A stretch of DNA of 64,000 nucleotides from NCBI GenBank assembly GCA_009760855.2, contig WPIO01000026.1, positions 808,001 through 872,000 on the forward strand, given 5' to 3'. The stretch is from Cristatella mucedo (taxonomy: Eukaryota > Bryozoa > Phylactolaemata > Cristatellidae). A program made the translations under genes and the position numbers. Under the pieces are notes generated by a model. That model was not told the DNA's origin and searched no databases. It saw nothing but the letters and a program-made list of their open reading frames with translations. Shown piece by piece: positions 37,801-42,734 of this stretch (position 1 is the first letter of the stretch; every line of letters begins with the position of its first letter).

Positions 37801-40800
37801 GAAGGTGTGGTCACTTGCTTGGCCACTGCAAGGCTGCACAAGAGCCGTGCGTCTGCGACAGCGTTGCGATCGGCGAGATGGGCATTGATCTAGCGCAAAC
37901 CGGCCGCCGAGGCGCTTTGGTGTTTGCTCGTTATGCGTGCGACTGACAGTGTTGCTCTGCCACTGTCTTTGCATCTCGGCGCATCTCGGCGTCGAAAAGA
38001 AAGCAGCGACTGGAGCGATTTTTCTTTTGGGCTCTCCTCCGAATCCTCGTTGCATTCTTCCGTAGATTCAGTTCTAGTGCTTGCCAAAATTAGGGCTTGT
38101 TTAGATAAGGATACCACGTCCAAGTTGGTCCATGCATTCGTGACATCTCGTCTCGACTTCTGCAACTCACTGCTTACTGGCCTACCAGCATGTGCGATCA
38201 GGCGATTGCAGCTGGTGCAAAACTCTGCAGCTAGGCTTGTCTGTCGTGAGCGTCGCAGTTGCCACATTACTCCACTTCTCGCCGACCTGCACTGGTTACC
38301 AGTCAAGCAACGGATTGACTTCAAGGTTTTGTCGCTCACTTTTAGGTCCCTTCATTCTATGGCTCCAGCCTATCTCTCAGATATACTACCCCATCAGGCC
38401 AAGCATCGTACCACTCGCTTTTCGGAATCCAACAGTCTAGAAATACCTCGTACAAACCTTAAATCCTTTGGAGACCGTGCATTTAGCTCGTATGCTCCCA
38501 CAGCCTGGAACTCCCTCCCGACCTGCATCAGAACATCCCCTGACCTGACCACATTTAAAAGAAACTTAAAAACATACCTATTTAGGACAGCATTTAGTGG
38601 GTCCCTGTGATTCGTCCTTGGTGTGCTTATGCGTGCTGACACTGTTCATGCTGCCACTAACCACATTTGCATGCTGACCCAGTGCTTGTAACCCCTAACC
38701 ATGTTATTCATTTTGTTTGTTTTTCAAGCATGATTTTACTTACTATTCTATTGCGTATCACTTTGCAGCAAATGTAAAGCGCCTAGAAAGAGATTAAGTT
38801 CTCTGAGGGCGCTTTATCAAGTGCAATATTATTATTATTATTATTATTATTGCCAGTTCAGTTTGGTGCGCGGAAGGGATGCCGGCAGCCCCTTGTAGGC
38901 ACCTTCGATGGACTGGAAGGGGGAGAAGTGGATGCGCAGGCTCAGAGTGGCTGAAGCCTCACGTGCAGCCTGTGCGTTGACGTTCCACATGCGCCCGGGC
39001 TGCCGCAGCAGCGGCGGCTGACTGGCGTGTCACTTCTTCTTACCTAGCTACCGGAAATGCTGCTGCTGCCGCCTCGGCGACCACCCACGTGGACCCGTAC
39101 TTCGCCTTGATGCAAAAGGTTGCCAGCGAGCTGACACGATCCGTGCACGACTATGCCACGTCTGGCGACGTGCGCTTCGTTCTCGCTGTCGCTCGAGGGC
39201 TGTTCTGCGAGCAGGACTACAACGGCGACAAGTGAGCCTCTGCCGACTTAGCACGGCGCCATCCGACCGCTTTCCTGCTGCCTCGCCTCGCTGGAGCCGC
39301 GTACATGCTTTGTCTGCTCTCCCGCTGCAGTGCCTTTCACATTGCCGTTATTCACGAGCAACTCGATGCCTTGCACAACCTGCTGTCCGCCGCCAAAGGC
39401 AGCGGCGATGTCACAACAGACGCGCTCGGGCAGAAGAACTTCGCCGGCCAGACGCCGCTGCACCTGGCCTCAGTGCTTCGACAGGCGCGCGTCGTCGAGC
39501 TGCTGCTCGGTCACGGCGCCGACGCGGCCGCTCACGACGCAAACGGCAACAGCGTCTGGCACCTGGCGGCCAAAGGAGCCGACTTGGCGGTGCTTCGCGT
39601 GCTCCGATCGTGCGTGCCGGCCGACGTCGCACGCCGGTGCGTCGGCATGCTGAACTACGAAGGTGAGCCGGCACCTTTGTGCACCGACGCCGAGTGGGAT
39701 GCCGCACGACCAGACTGCCAGTGGGACAACGCAAATGCGTGCCCAATGCTCGCGTGCGTGCGGCCTATTCGCGTGCTCGAGCACATGCGAGTGCATAGCT
39801 GCCGTGGACACGCGTCCCAATGTGCAGATGCAGCAAGGAACTAGCTGCTCAACGTCTGCCTGCTCCATCCATCGCAGGCCTGTCGGCACTGCACCTGGCC
39901 GTCCGCGCCAAAGCGGCCGACTGCGTCGAGGAGCTGATGGCTTGCGGCGCCGACGCCAACCTCGCCGACGGCAAGAGCGGCCGAACGGCGCTGCACCACG
40001 CCGTCGAGTGCGACGACATTAACCTGACGAGCTACCTCATTTTCACGGTGAGTGCGGCGGCGTGCCACTCCGGGCTCGTTGTTTGCACTCTCTCGACCGA
40101 AGCGAGGCGGCTTCACAGCGAGCGGCGCTTCACAGCTCCGCTCTCTGAGACCGTGAGAGTGGAGCCTTCGGTTTGCCACTCTCGGTCGACACTCCTGCTC
40201 TTTTACCGCTGCCAGGCGGGCGCCAACATGGACCAGCCGTCGTACGACGGTAACACGCCACTGCACGTTGCCGCTGCCACCGGCAATGTCGGCATTGTGG
40301 CCACGCTCGTCGCCTTTGGCGCCGACATGCTGCTGGAGAACTACGATCCCAAGGAGTGCGAATGCGAGAGCGAGGCCTGCCAGCATGCAGAGGACGGCGT
40401 GCACTGCCACACGCCGCTCGATGTTGCCCGCAGTCGCCAGGTACGCACTCAGCTTGGCGTCAAGGGCCCGGTAACGGCTGCTGTTGCAATGATGCCCAGC
40501 CGCTTCCTGGGGTTTATCTCTCTCCACTTGGGATGATTCGCCGGTTGCTTTGACAAATTTACAGATCCGCGACATACTCGCTGGGAAGCAGAGCTGCAGA
40601 GATGACTTGCCGGCACAGTCCCTAGCGTGTCGCACGACATCACCGAGTGCCTCCACCCTTGCGCACCACGTCACCGGTGAGCCGTCTGCACGAGCCTGTC
40701 TTGCTTGAACGCGAGAGGAATGCACGATGCTGCGCAGCAAAGTCGGGCAGCCGCACGGCTGTCACACCGCCGCTAATCCACTGCCATCGAAATTCGTCAG

Positions 40801-41911
40801 CGATTCGCTTCCTCTTGGCAAGCCTCTTTTCGGCTGGTTGCACTGCCAGCTATCGCCTGACTTGCAGGCGTCCCTCCCTTCCCCCGTGGAGCCGGGCGCG
40901 CGCAAGCAGCGCGATCTCGCCGGGCGTCAGCTTGCCGGCCGAGCCAGGCTTTTGCTTAGCATCGGCCAGGGGCGCCAGCCGCTCGCCATTGCAATATTTT
41001 CCACTCGAGCTCAACGTCGTGCTGTTGATGGCACCCCTTTCGCCCTCTTCGGCCACTCGTCAACGTTGACTAGCCTTGCCGCCGGCGGTGGTGGCTGCCG
41101 CGGCAAACACGTTTGTCAGGCTGCAAGCCGAGCAATGCACGCTGGCGCCAATCTGCCAGCGGCCTCCTTTGCCGTTTCAGGCGACATGGCACGGCTGGAC
41201 GACAGCAGCCGGCGCGCGCTTGCCGTCATGCTCGACCGGTCGCCGGAGCTGTGGGCCCGGCTGGCTGTGCTCGTCGGCCTGAAGGAGCTCGTTCCGGCGC
41301 TGAAAGATGCGACCAGCCCCACGCAGGCGCTGCTCACCGACTACGAGGTACTGGCAGCTCAGCTGCCACTGCCGCTGCACCCTCGCGCGCATCGAAATGT
41401 GTAGCCCGCTCCCTGGCGGTTGCCTGCCCGCCCGTCTCCGTATCGATCGAGGGAGCGATCACTCGCTCGCTCCCTGCGTGCGCGCTTCGCCGTTTCATCG
41501 TGGCTACGTCGGTAACAACTTGCAGGCCATGGATGGCACGACAGCCGACCTCTGCCGCTGCCTCATCCAAATGAACTTGCACGATGCGGCCCTCATCGTC
41601 GAGAGGCAGTGTCCTTCTGCGAGCAAGAACGTGGACAGTGAGTCGATGCATGGGGGCGGGGGATACGCGGCGCGTGTAGCGCTTGGGCGCTGCTGCTCCT
41701 GCCCGGCTCGAAAGTGCCTGCAAACCTGCCGCCGCTCTCGCGTGCGCGCATCGCTTCAGCCTGGACTTGCGATGCTCGCACCGCTTCCGCACCGGGTCGG
41801 CAAGCGATCAGGTCGAGATGTCTTTTCTCTGCTGCAGGTTCCAGCTGCGACAGCGGAGTAGGCGTGAGCTTTGCCAACCTGGACAGCCTGCACAGCTTGG
41901 ACTCCTGCTGA
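5121..41911 (+). CDS. NFKB1: NF-kB p105/p100-type precursor, 5'-incomplete gene (17 exons)
   Basis: This is a class I NF-kB transcription factor precursor. The N-terminal half is a DNA-binding and dimerising Rel subunit, and the ankyrin half acts as an IkB that holds it in the cytoplasm until IKK signalling. Exons: 5121-5275, 5410-5507, 5693-5836, 16641-16745, 25624-25712, 34448-34586, 36161-36295, 36535-36690, 37301-37735, 39048-39231, 39331-39662, 39878-40047, 40216-40440, 40565-40676, 41181-41347, 41526-41637, 41838-41911. All introns are GT-AG, all phases match, and the total is 2832 nt, or 943 codons plus stop. Domain order in window numbering: Rel N-domain rest 1-132, IPT 133-243, NLS 248-254, linker 255-485, ankyrin 486-826, death domain 827-919, degron 924-930. 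The start codon and first Rel exon are missing from the window. The least certain junction is the 37735 donor (GTTGGC). The symbol is given by type (DSGxxxS tail as in p105); many invertebrates have a single such gene. Confidence 0.9.
5410..5507 (+). CDS. NFKB1: NF-kB exon: Rel N-domain, p50-type insert
   Basis: It joins the previous exon in phase (AT plus C gives Ile) and reads [18 protein letters not shown] then [10 protein letters not shown]. This corresponds to the NLGILHVTKKKVFETL stretch of p50, so it places the gene with p50/p52 rather than with RelA/Dorsal-type proteins. The donor is GTATGC at 5508. The following intron carries a CAG/CTG repeat. Confidence 0.85.
5518..5570. repeat. 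(CAG)5(CTG)12 repeat in NF-kB intron 2
   Basis: A CAG run turns directly into a CTG run, so one strand can fold back on itself. It lies 11 bp after the GTATGC donor of intron 2. Confidence 0.9.
5693..5836 (+). CDS. NFKB1: NF-kB exon: end of Rel N-domain
   Basis: The acceptor CCTGCAG precedes 5693. The exon reads [20 protein letters not shown], then [16 protein letters not shown] and ends SKPVYDS. This matches the helical p50 insert and the MDLSVVRLMFTAFL..LEPVVSDAIYDS strand pair at the domain end. The donor GTGAGT at 5837 opens the 10.8-kb intron 3. It ends in phase 1. Confidence 0.9.
7631..7713. repeat. (CT)n microsatellite
   Basis: About 41 uninterrupted CT units in NF-kB intron 3. Confidence 0.95.
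8555..8756 (+). mobile_element. LINE-A 3' UTR and tail
   Basis: It has the family 3' UTR words (CATGCTGCCACTAACCA, ACATGATATTACTCACCATT), the AAGCGCC hairpin and a TATTATTATT tail. No RT sequence remains, so it is a very short 5'-truncated insertion. Confidence 0.85.
9159..9224. repeat. (GT)n microsatellite
   Basis: Imperfect GT run broken by TTTGCGCGAGC. Confidence 0.9.
10411..10530 (-). mobile_element. SINE family 1 (tRNA-derived)
   Basis: On the - strand: tRNA-like head (AGCGGTTAAGGTGCTCG), B-box-like GGCTCGAGCCCC, then the GAAGCGCC...GGCGCTATACAAATGAA tail. The A-box side is cut just before AGCGGTT. Confidence 0.85.
11170..11425 (-). mobile_element. Tc1/mariner transposase, C-terminal part
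   Basis: The - strand reads [20 protein letters not shown], the invariant WPxQSPDLNPIE block with the third catalytic region, then decays. Its other half is at 13311-13575, separated by a LINE-B insertion. Confidence 0.85.
11426..13310 (-). mobile_element. LINE-B copy inserted in Tc1, itself carrying a SINE
   Basis: The 3' terminal block is at about 11426-11470. Upstream are RT words matching the 2380-4260 copy, in parallel order (poly-frameshifted), to [17 protein letters not shown] then [19 protein letters not shown] at 13100-13300. A SINE-1 interrupts it at 12533-12653. Confidence 0.85.
12533..12653 (-). mobile_element. SINE family 1 nested in LINE-B
   Basis: It is a complete unit on the - strand, starting TTTGGTACAGCGGTTAAG, with B-box and hairpin tail ending ATACAAATGAATT. 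LINE-B words continue on both sides. Confidence 0.88.
13311..13575 (-). mobile_element. Tc1/mariner transposase, central part
   Basis: The - strand reads [17 protein letters not shown] then, after a frameshift, [11 protein letters not shown]. The DNDPKHT block carries the second catalytic Asp of Tc1-type transposases. The LINE-B begins right after it. Confidence 0.85.
13584..13722 (+). mobile_element. SINE family 1
   Basis: CTGGTTTGGTCCAGCAGCTAAG head, a small internal insertion, GGCTCGAGCCCC, GAAGCGCC hairpin and an AATGAATTATA tail. It lies directly upstream of the Tc1 central piece. Confidence 0.88.
13846..13948 (+). mobile_element. LINE-A 3' tail
   Basis: About 100 bp: CTATCGATCGTGTTTCC, the hairpin AAGCGCC...GGCGCTT and (ATT)4. 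Confidence 0.85.
14392..14420. repeat. (GT)n microsatellite
   Basis: Followed by an alternating GCGCGCACGCACAC stretch, likely purine-pyrimidine Z-prone DNA. Confidence 0.9.
14530..15480 (-). mobile_element. LINE-A-like RT, decayed
   Basis: The - strand ORF at 15259-15477 reads [20 protein letters not shown] then [19 protein letters not shown]. This is the RT catalytic box region (normally FYADD; here FDAAD). Towards 14560 come the thumb words [16 protein letters not shown] and [12 protein letters not shown]. Confidence 0.8.
16225..16450 (-). mobile_element. LINE-B 3' end fragment
   Basis: It carries the terminal block (ACTCCGTGGTCTCG..) and the GGTAGCCAACAGACTTCATC and AGAGAAAGTGAGACCATAG words seen in the other LINE-B copies. 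Confidence 0.7.
16641..16745 (+). CDS. NFKB1: NF-kB exon: start of IPT dimerisation domain
   Basis: It reads [18 protein letters not shown] then [12 protein letters not shown]. This is the diagnostic start of the Rel IPT domain (human form [29 protein letters not shown]). The acceptor is TACGTCTAG and the donor is GTGAGC. It is isolated between a 10.8-kb and an 8.9-kb intron and is the most strongly recognisable Rel exon. Confidence 0.93.
16822..16965 (-). mobile_element. SINE family 2 (tRNA-derived)
   Basis: On the - strand: TTGGGTTCGAGTCTTGCAGT (B-box) and the family end AGGGTCTTCTGCCGCTATAC followed by AAATGAGGCTG. It matches copies at 23932, 33185 and 53228. Confidence 0.75.
18000..18990 (+). 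mobile_element. LINE-B RT fragment
   Basis: It reads [16 protein letters not shown]-type words: [40 protein letters not shown] (the conserved LLDLSAAFDTIDH block) and [15 protein letters not shown]. It decays after 18850. Confidence 0.8.
19160..19400 (-). mobile_element. LINE RT fragment
   Basis: The - strand reads [20 protein letters not shown] then [20 protein letters not shown], the N-terminal RT block. Confidence 0.75.
19690..20119 (+). mobile_element. hAT transposase C-terminus (ZMYM/DUF4371 type)
   Basis: It reads [18 protein letters not shown], one in-frame stop (about 19874), then [36 protein letters not shown] and [17 protein letters not shown]. This is the hAT dimerisation region (typical pattern [30 protein letters not shown]). 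The 5' remainder is absent. Confidence 0.85.
20200..20660 (-). mobile_element. LINE RT fragment
   Basis: The - strand reads [20 protein letters not shown] then [16 protein letters not shown], the segment just before the RT VRPLLKK block. Confidence 0.75.
20680..21445 (+). mobile_element. LINE-B RT, C-terminal part
   Basis: It reads [19 protein letters not shown] then [19 protein letters not shown], later [18 protein letters not shown]-type words. It stops abruptly at 21445, where LINE-A sequence begins. Confidence 0.75.
21446..21790 (+). mobile_element. LINE-A 3' end
   Basis: It starts at PKAWNSLPT (CTCCCAAAGCCTGGAACTCC) and runs through the 3' UTR and hairpin (21718-21762) to (ATT)n. Confidence 0.88.
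22188..22310 (+). repeat. tRNA-like fragment, possible third SINE
   Basis: GCCCAGGTGGCCTAGTGGTA is a perfect pol III A-box context (TGGCNNAGTGG), followed about 45 bp later by GGTCCCGGCACC, a poor B-box. It is not a foldable tRNA by eye. Confidence 0.4.
22440..22562 (-). mobile_element. SINE family 1, divergent
   Basis: It keeps the order CATTTGCAT..CTCCCTAAGAACTCAATC..ATTCAGGTGCTTTACA..GGTTCGAGGC..GTCAAACCAGG of the family, with many changes. Confidence 0.65.
22590..22922 (-). mobile_element. Tc1/mariner transposase, C-terminal part
   Basis: The - strand reads [16 protein letters not shown], then [15 protein letters not shown], and decays through a C-terminal region. The partner half is at 24050-24590, across a LINE-A insertion. 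Confidence 0.82.
22923..23931 (+). mobile_element. LINE-A copy, RT 3' third plus 3' UTR
   Basis: The longest well-kept LINE-A. It reads [58 protein letters not shown] and RLQLV, then a stop at 23302 and a frameshift near 23430. It continues [19 protein letters not shown] and [20 protein letters not shown]. Hairpin at 23855-23900 and (ATT)n. Confidence 0.92.
23932..24042 (+). mobile_element. SINE family 2, directly after a LINE-A tail
   Basis: It reads GGTCGTGAGTTCGTGTCTTG (B-box region), later CTCCTCTGCCTCTATACGAA then TATGGCTGCTGAATCATG, as in the 33185 copy. The head is missing. Confidence 0.65.
24043..24590 (-). mobile_element. Tc1/mariner transposase, N-terminal and first catalytic part
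   Basis: The - strand reads [12 protein letters not shown], then after a frameshift [24 protein letters not shown] holds the first catalytic Asp (family FSDES.F). MWQQFGDGL follows near 24230. Confidence 0.8.
24610..24835 (-). mobile_element. LINE-A RT fragment
   Basis: The - strand reads [40 protein letters not shown] and [17 protein letters not shown]. It has no tail, so it is cut on both sides. Confidence 0.85.
24875..25018. repeat. Dispersed 145-bp repeat, copy 1
   Basis: About 93% identical by eye to 36825-36969 in the same orientation (AGATATCCTGGTGCTT to GTACATC). It matches none of the LINE or SINE families here. Confidence 0.85.
25624..25712 (+). CDS. NFKB1: NF-kB exon: IPT domain, middle
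   Basis: It reads [19 protein letters not shown] then [11 protein letters not shown]. It matches DIQIRFYEED..GVWEGFGDFSPTDVHRQ in vertebrate p50. The acceptor is CTTGCAG and the donor is GTAGGT, leaving phase 0. The exon sits in GC-rich, transposon-poor intron DNA. Confidence 0.93.
26087..26174. repeat. (GA)n microsatellite
   Basis: About 43 GA units in NF-kB intron 5. Confidence 0.95.
27672..27917. repeat. 123-bp tandem duplication
   Basis: Two units (27672-27794, 27795-27917) differ at only a few bases. The unit is 41 codons long, so it leaves overlapping frames open. An antisense ORF of 363 codons (28458 to 27367) runs across it. Confidence 0.9.
28229..28321. repeat. C-tract minisatellite
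   Basis: Three units of a C10-C15 run plus GACCTTTGGTTCTGA, then a partial fourth. The G-rich - strand has four closely spaced G-runs. Confidence 0.92.
28755..29010 (-). mobile_element. LINE-A-like fragment
   Basis: 28755-28905 (AAAGGTACAGCTGTGTGTCC to AGATTGTAAATTGTGAA) matches the RT catalytic-box region of the - strand copies at 15330-15450 and 55660-55740. A degraded tail-like GCCTAGAGAGAGTTTAAGTT lies at 28951. Confidence 0.6.
31090..31185 (+). mobile_element. LINE-A 3' tail
   Basis: CAGCAAATGTAAAGTGCC, hairpin ending GGGCGCTTTATCAAGTG and an ATT run. Confidence 0.85.
31726..31806. repeat. (GA)n microsatellite
   Basis: About 40 GA units, the second such tract in NF-kB intron 5. Confidence 0.95.
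32721..32857 (+). mobile_element. SINE family 1
   Basis: TAGCCTGGCCCAGCGGTTAA head, GGCTCGAGCCC B-box, GAAGCACC...GGACGCTATACAAATG hairpin tail. Confidence 0.88.
32965..33102 (-). mobile_element. SINE family 1, inverted relative to neighbour
   Basis: On the - strand: CTGGTTTGGCCCAGTGGTTA head, GGCTCGAGACC, GAAGCACC, weakened right hairpin arm. It faces the copy at 32721-32857 across 107 bp. Confidence 0.85.
33185..33330 (+). mobile_element. SINE family 2
   Basis: AAGTGCTCGCCTTTCACGAC head side, B-box GGTTTCGAATCC, then GGATAGCCGTTAAGGCTC and TTCTGCTGCTATACAAATGA then GGCTGCTAAATCAG. Confidence 0.78.
34448..34586 (+). CDS. NFKB1: NF-kB exon: end of IPT domain
   Basis: It reads [18 protein letters not shown], then [18 protein letters not shown] and ends [10 protein letters not shown]. 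The family equivalent is FAIVFKTPKY..I..PASVFVQLRRKSD..SEPKPFLYYP. The acceptor is GTTTCAG after GCG and the donor is GTACGT. It ends in phase 1. The preceding intron 5 is 8.7 kb. Confidence 0.93.
34587..36160 (+). other. NF-kB intron 6
   Basis: It runs from GTACGT to TTTGCAG. A G10 run lies near 34799 and a (GA)-rich stretch at 35825-35870. A near-direct repeat AAATATAATTCATTT lies at 35893-35922. No gene or transposon is recognised. Confidence 0.65.
36161..36295 (+). CDS. NFKB1: NF-kB exon: nuclear localisation signal
   Basis: It reads [14 protein letters not shown], the position and composition of the p105 KEEVQRKRQK signal directly after the IPT domain. It then continues [20 protein letters not shown]. 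The acceptor is TTGTTTGCAG and the donor GTGAGA at 36296 leaves phase 1, which fits the next exon. A competing GTGGCC site at 36269 is weaker. Confidence 0.85.
36535..36690 (+). CDS. NFKB1: NF-kB exon: post-NLS linker
   Basis: It reads [17 protein letters not shown] then [17 protein letters not shown] and ends HNQALVSG. It has low complexity, with many Ser, Thr and Asn and no glycine run. The acceptor is CTTCTTTAG and the chosen donor is GTCGGT at 36691. Only this choice (not GTAAAC at 36695) gives a phase that joins the next exon as GAG-ATG. No family domain is recognised. Confidence 0.7.
36825..36969. repeat. Dispersed 145-bp repeat, copy 2
   Basis: The second copy of the unit at 24875-25018, in the intron before NF-kB exon 9. 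Two copies 12 kb apart in one gene imply a family or a local duplication. Confidence 0.85.
37301..37735 (+). CDS. NFKB1: NF-kB exon: acidic, Ser/Pro linker before ankyrin repeats
   Basis: The open frame runs through the exon. It starts [16 protein letters not shown], carries an acidic-hydrophobic block [15 protein letters not shown] at about residues 369-383 and [12 protein letters not shown] after it, then [11 protein letters not shown] and a basic KKSRW. It occupies the place of the glycine-rich region of vertebrate p105/p100 but is not glycine rich. The 3' end is tentative: the GTTGGC donor at 37736 gives the required phase 1. Another phase-1 GT (37806) lies further on. Confidence 0.65.
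37736..39047 (+). other. NF-kB intron 9
   Basis: Contains a LINE-A insertion at 38084-38855. Before it, 37980-38083 stays open with the Ser/Asp-rich reading [20 protein letters not shown], which looks more like coding than intron. No clean splice sites were found for it. Confidence 0.6.
38084..38855 (+). mobile_element. LINE-A copy, youngest-looking
   Basis: It opens at [19 protein letters not shown] and keeps an intact frame to the C-terminus: [54 protein letters not shown] stop at 38610. The 3' UTR, hairpin (38777-38814) and (ATT)8-like tail are intact. It is 5'-truncated. Confidence 0.93.
39048..39231 (+). CDS. NFKB1: NF-kB exon: lead-in to ankyrin domain
   Basis: After an alanine run ([12 protein letters not shown]) it reads [18 protein letters not shown] then [20 protein letters not shown]. 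This matches the [31 protein letters not shown] helix pair that opens the p105 ankyrin region. It ends NGDK/N at GTGAGC. The acceptor is CTTCTTACCTAG. The intron before it holds a LINE-A copy. Confidence 0.88.
39331..39662 (+). CDS. NFKB1: NF-kB exon: ankyrin repeats 1-3
   Basis: Repeat 1 is [18 protein letters not shown], repeat 2 is [20 protein letters not shown] and repeat 3 is [20 protein letters not shown]. The TPLH and xGAD hallmarks are present. The exon is very GC rich (G or C in most third positions). The acceptor is CCGCTGCAG and the donor is GTGAGC. The phase runs 2 in, 1 out. Confidence 0.95.
39878..40047 (+). CDS. NFKB1: NF-kB exon: ankyrin repeats 4-5
   Basis: It reads [20 protein letters not shown] then [20 protein letters not shown] and [14 protein letters not shown]. 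It matches [51 protein letters not shown] of p105. The [13 protein letters not shown] signature is typical of the NF-kB/IkB ankyrin set. The donor is GTGAGT. Confidence 0.95.
40216..40440 (+). CDS. NFKB1: NF-kB exon: ankyrin repeats 5-7
   Basis: It reads [19 protein letters not shown] then [18 protein letters not shown], followed by a Cys/Glu-rich loop ([17 protein letters not shown]) and [10 protein letters not shown], the start of repeat 7. The loop sits where p105 has an acidic insertion between repeats 6 and 7. The exon is 225 nt, phase 0 to phase 0. Confidence 0.95.
40565..40676 (+). CDS. NFKB1: NF-kB exon: end of ankyrin repeat 7 and spacer
   Basis: It reads [17 protein letters not shown] (compare VFDILNGKPYEP in p105), then a Ser/Thr/Ala-rich spacer ending STLAHHVT. 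Donor GTGAGC, phase 1. The splice to the next exon gives T-GDM, matching LLAQGDM before the death domain in p105. Confidence 0.85.
41181..41347 (+). CDS. NFKB1: NF-kB exon: death domain, first part
   Basis: It reads [38 protein letters not shown] and [10 protein letters not shown]. It matches [37 protein letters not shown]. The key W in the ELWARLA helix and the closing DYE are kept. The donor is GTACTG, and p105 also breaks after NYE. The open frame extends 5' into the intron to 40727, but this is probably just GC-driven openness. Confidence 0.9.
41526..41637 (+). CDS. NFKB1: NF-kB exon: death domain, second part
   Basis: It reads [18 protein letters not shown] then [19 protein letters not shown]. 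The family equivalent is [28 protein letters not shown]. The GT-LxxxLxxMxxxxAxxxI pattern of the last two death-domain helices is clear. Acceptor CTTGCAG, donor GTGAGT, phase 1 out. Confidence 0.9.
41838..41911 (+). CDS. NFKB1: NF-kB last exon: C-terminal IKK phosphodegron
   Basis: It reads [20 protein letters not shown] then LDSC and a TGA stop. CDSGVGVS fits DSGxxxS, the IKK-phosphorylated beta-TrCP degron, and lies in the same place as CDSGVETSFRKLSF in p105. The acceptor is TCTGCTGCAG. The 3' UTR probably runs to the AATAAA at 42729. Confidence 0.88.
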
Positions 41912-42728
41912 GCGCTCAGCGCCAATGAGCCATCGCCGCCTTCGGCGCTCACGTCGATCGACGTGAGCGCCTGGTGGCAGCACCTGCGCCGGCCGGCCAG
42001 CGTCCTGCCGCTAATTATTGTCTGCGCCGCCGTATTACCGTGCCATTGTTCGCCCGGCTGCAGCGTTGGACTCTCGGAATCTTGATATGCTCGGAGATGC
42101 AATCGAGCAAGCCACCGGCCGACCGACTCGGCTGGCCAGCGCTTGCCTAGGTGCTCGACTCTGCACCTGTCTGTGGGGGCGTGCCGTCGGCTCCCTACCC
42201 CCCCCCTTCCGGTATGCTCGTCGTCCGGCTGCTCTCGGCAGGCCAAATGGATAAGGATGACAGGCCGTCTTGCCGGCATCTCGGATTGCTGTTTTTCTTT
42301 TAGCCGACAACGTCCGAGCAGAGCGTCATATTCTTCAGGCCGTCTCCGTGCACAAGTGTAGCTCTGGTCTGGCACAAGCTTTCAGTTCCGGTCGTGGCCG
42401 ACTTTGCTTCTGTGTCCGCATGCACATCGTCCTGCTGGACTGCTGCGAGCCATTGCCGGCAACTCTCCTTCTGCATCACTCTCCTTTTTTGATTCCCTTT
42501 GGGCTTGCAACCTCTTCCCGTGACTTGTGCAGCAGAGCAAACTGCTCTCCAAGCTCAGCTGCAGCCCGAGCAGGCGCCAAAGCACCGCACGTGCGGTATG
42601 TCGCTGCTGTCACCGGAGGTGCGCTTCGTGGCGTTCAGCAGGGCACCCACTGTCCAGTCACACCGTGCCGCGCCACATGCAGCGAAGTGTACCCCAATGC
42701 GGTTCGCATTTATTTATTAGTGAGGTAA
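41912..42728 (+). other. NF-kB 3' UTR or unproven alternative 3' exons
   Basis: This is the probable 3' UTR. It also contains three stretches with good acceptors and matching phase 1: 42064-42150 (after CCGGCTGCAG; LDSRNLDMLGDAIEQATGRP), 42304-42390 (after a strong TTTTTCTTTTAG; DNVRAERHILQAV) and 42533-42720 (after ACTTGTGCAG; EQTALQAQLQPEQAPK, stop TAG). They could replace the last exon, belong to another gene or be chance, since GC-rich DNA keeps frames open. No family is recognised. Confidence 0.3.
42709..42718 (-). terminator. Candidate poly(A) signal of the dioxygenase gene
   Basis: Two overlapping AATAAA hexamers lie on the - strand (TTTATTTATT on the + strand), about 270 nt beyond the dioxygenase stop at 42984. 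They lie 11-20 bp from the opposite-strand hexamer at 42729. Confidence 0.55.
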
Positions 42729-42734
42729 AATAAA
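42729..42734 (+). terminator. Candidate poly(A) signal of the NF-kB gene
   Basis: This is a canonical AATAAA about 820 nt after the NF-kB stop codon. It is the first I see on this strand after the stop. It overlaps the 3' region of the convergent dioxygenase gene. Confidence 0.5.

Noticed and set aside
39411-39889. Several Arg-rich ORFs antisense or out of frame to the ankyrin exons
   Set aside because: Shadows of GC-rich ankyrin coding sequence; the + strand ankyrin frame has clear TPLH/GAD motifs.
39841-40740. 299-codon - strand ORF
   Set aside because: Antisense shadow of ankyrin exons and introns, with no domain. GC-rich DNA keeps it open.
40727-41180. Continuous + strand frame leading into the death-domain exon
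   Set aside because: A good GTGAGC donor at 40677 and CAG acceptor at 41180 give a T-GDM junction that matches p105. The extra 150 codons have no counterpart.
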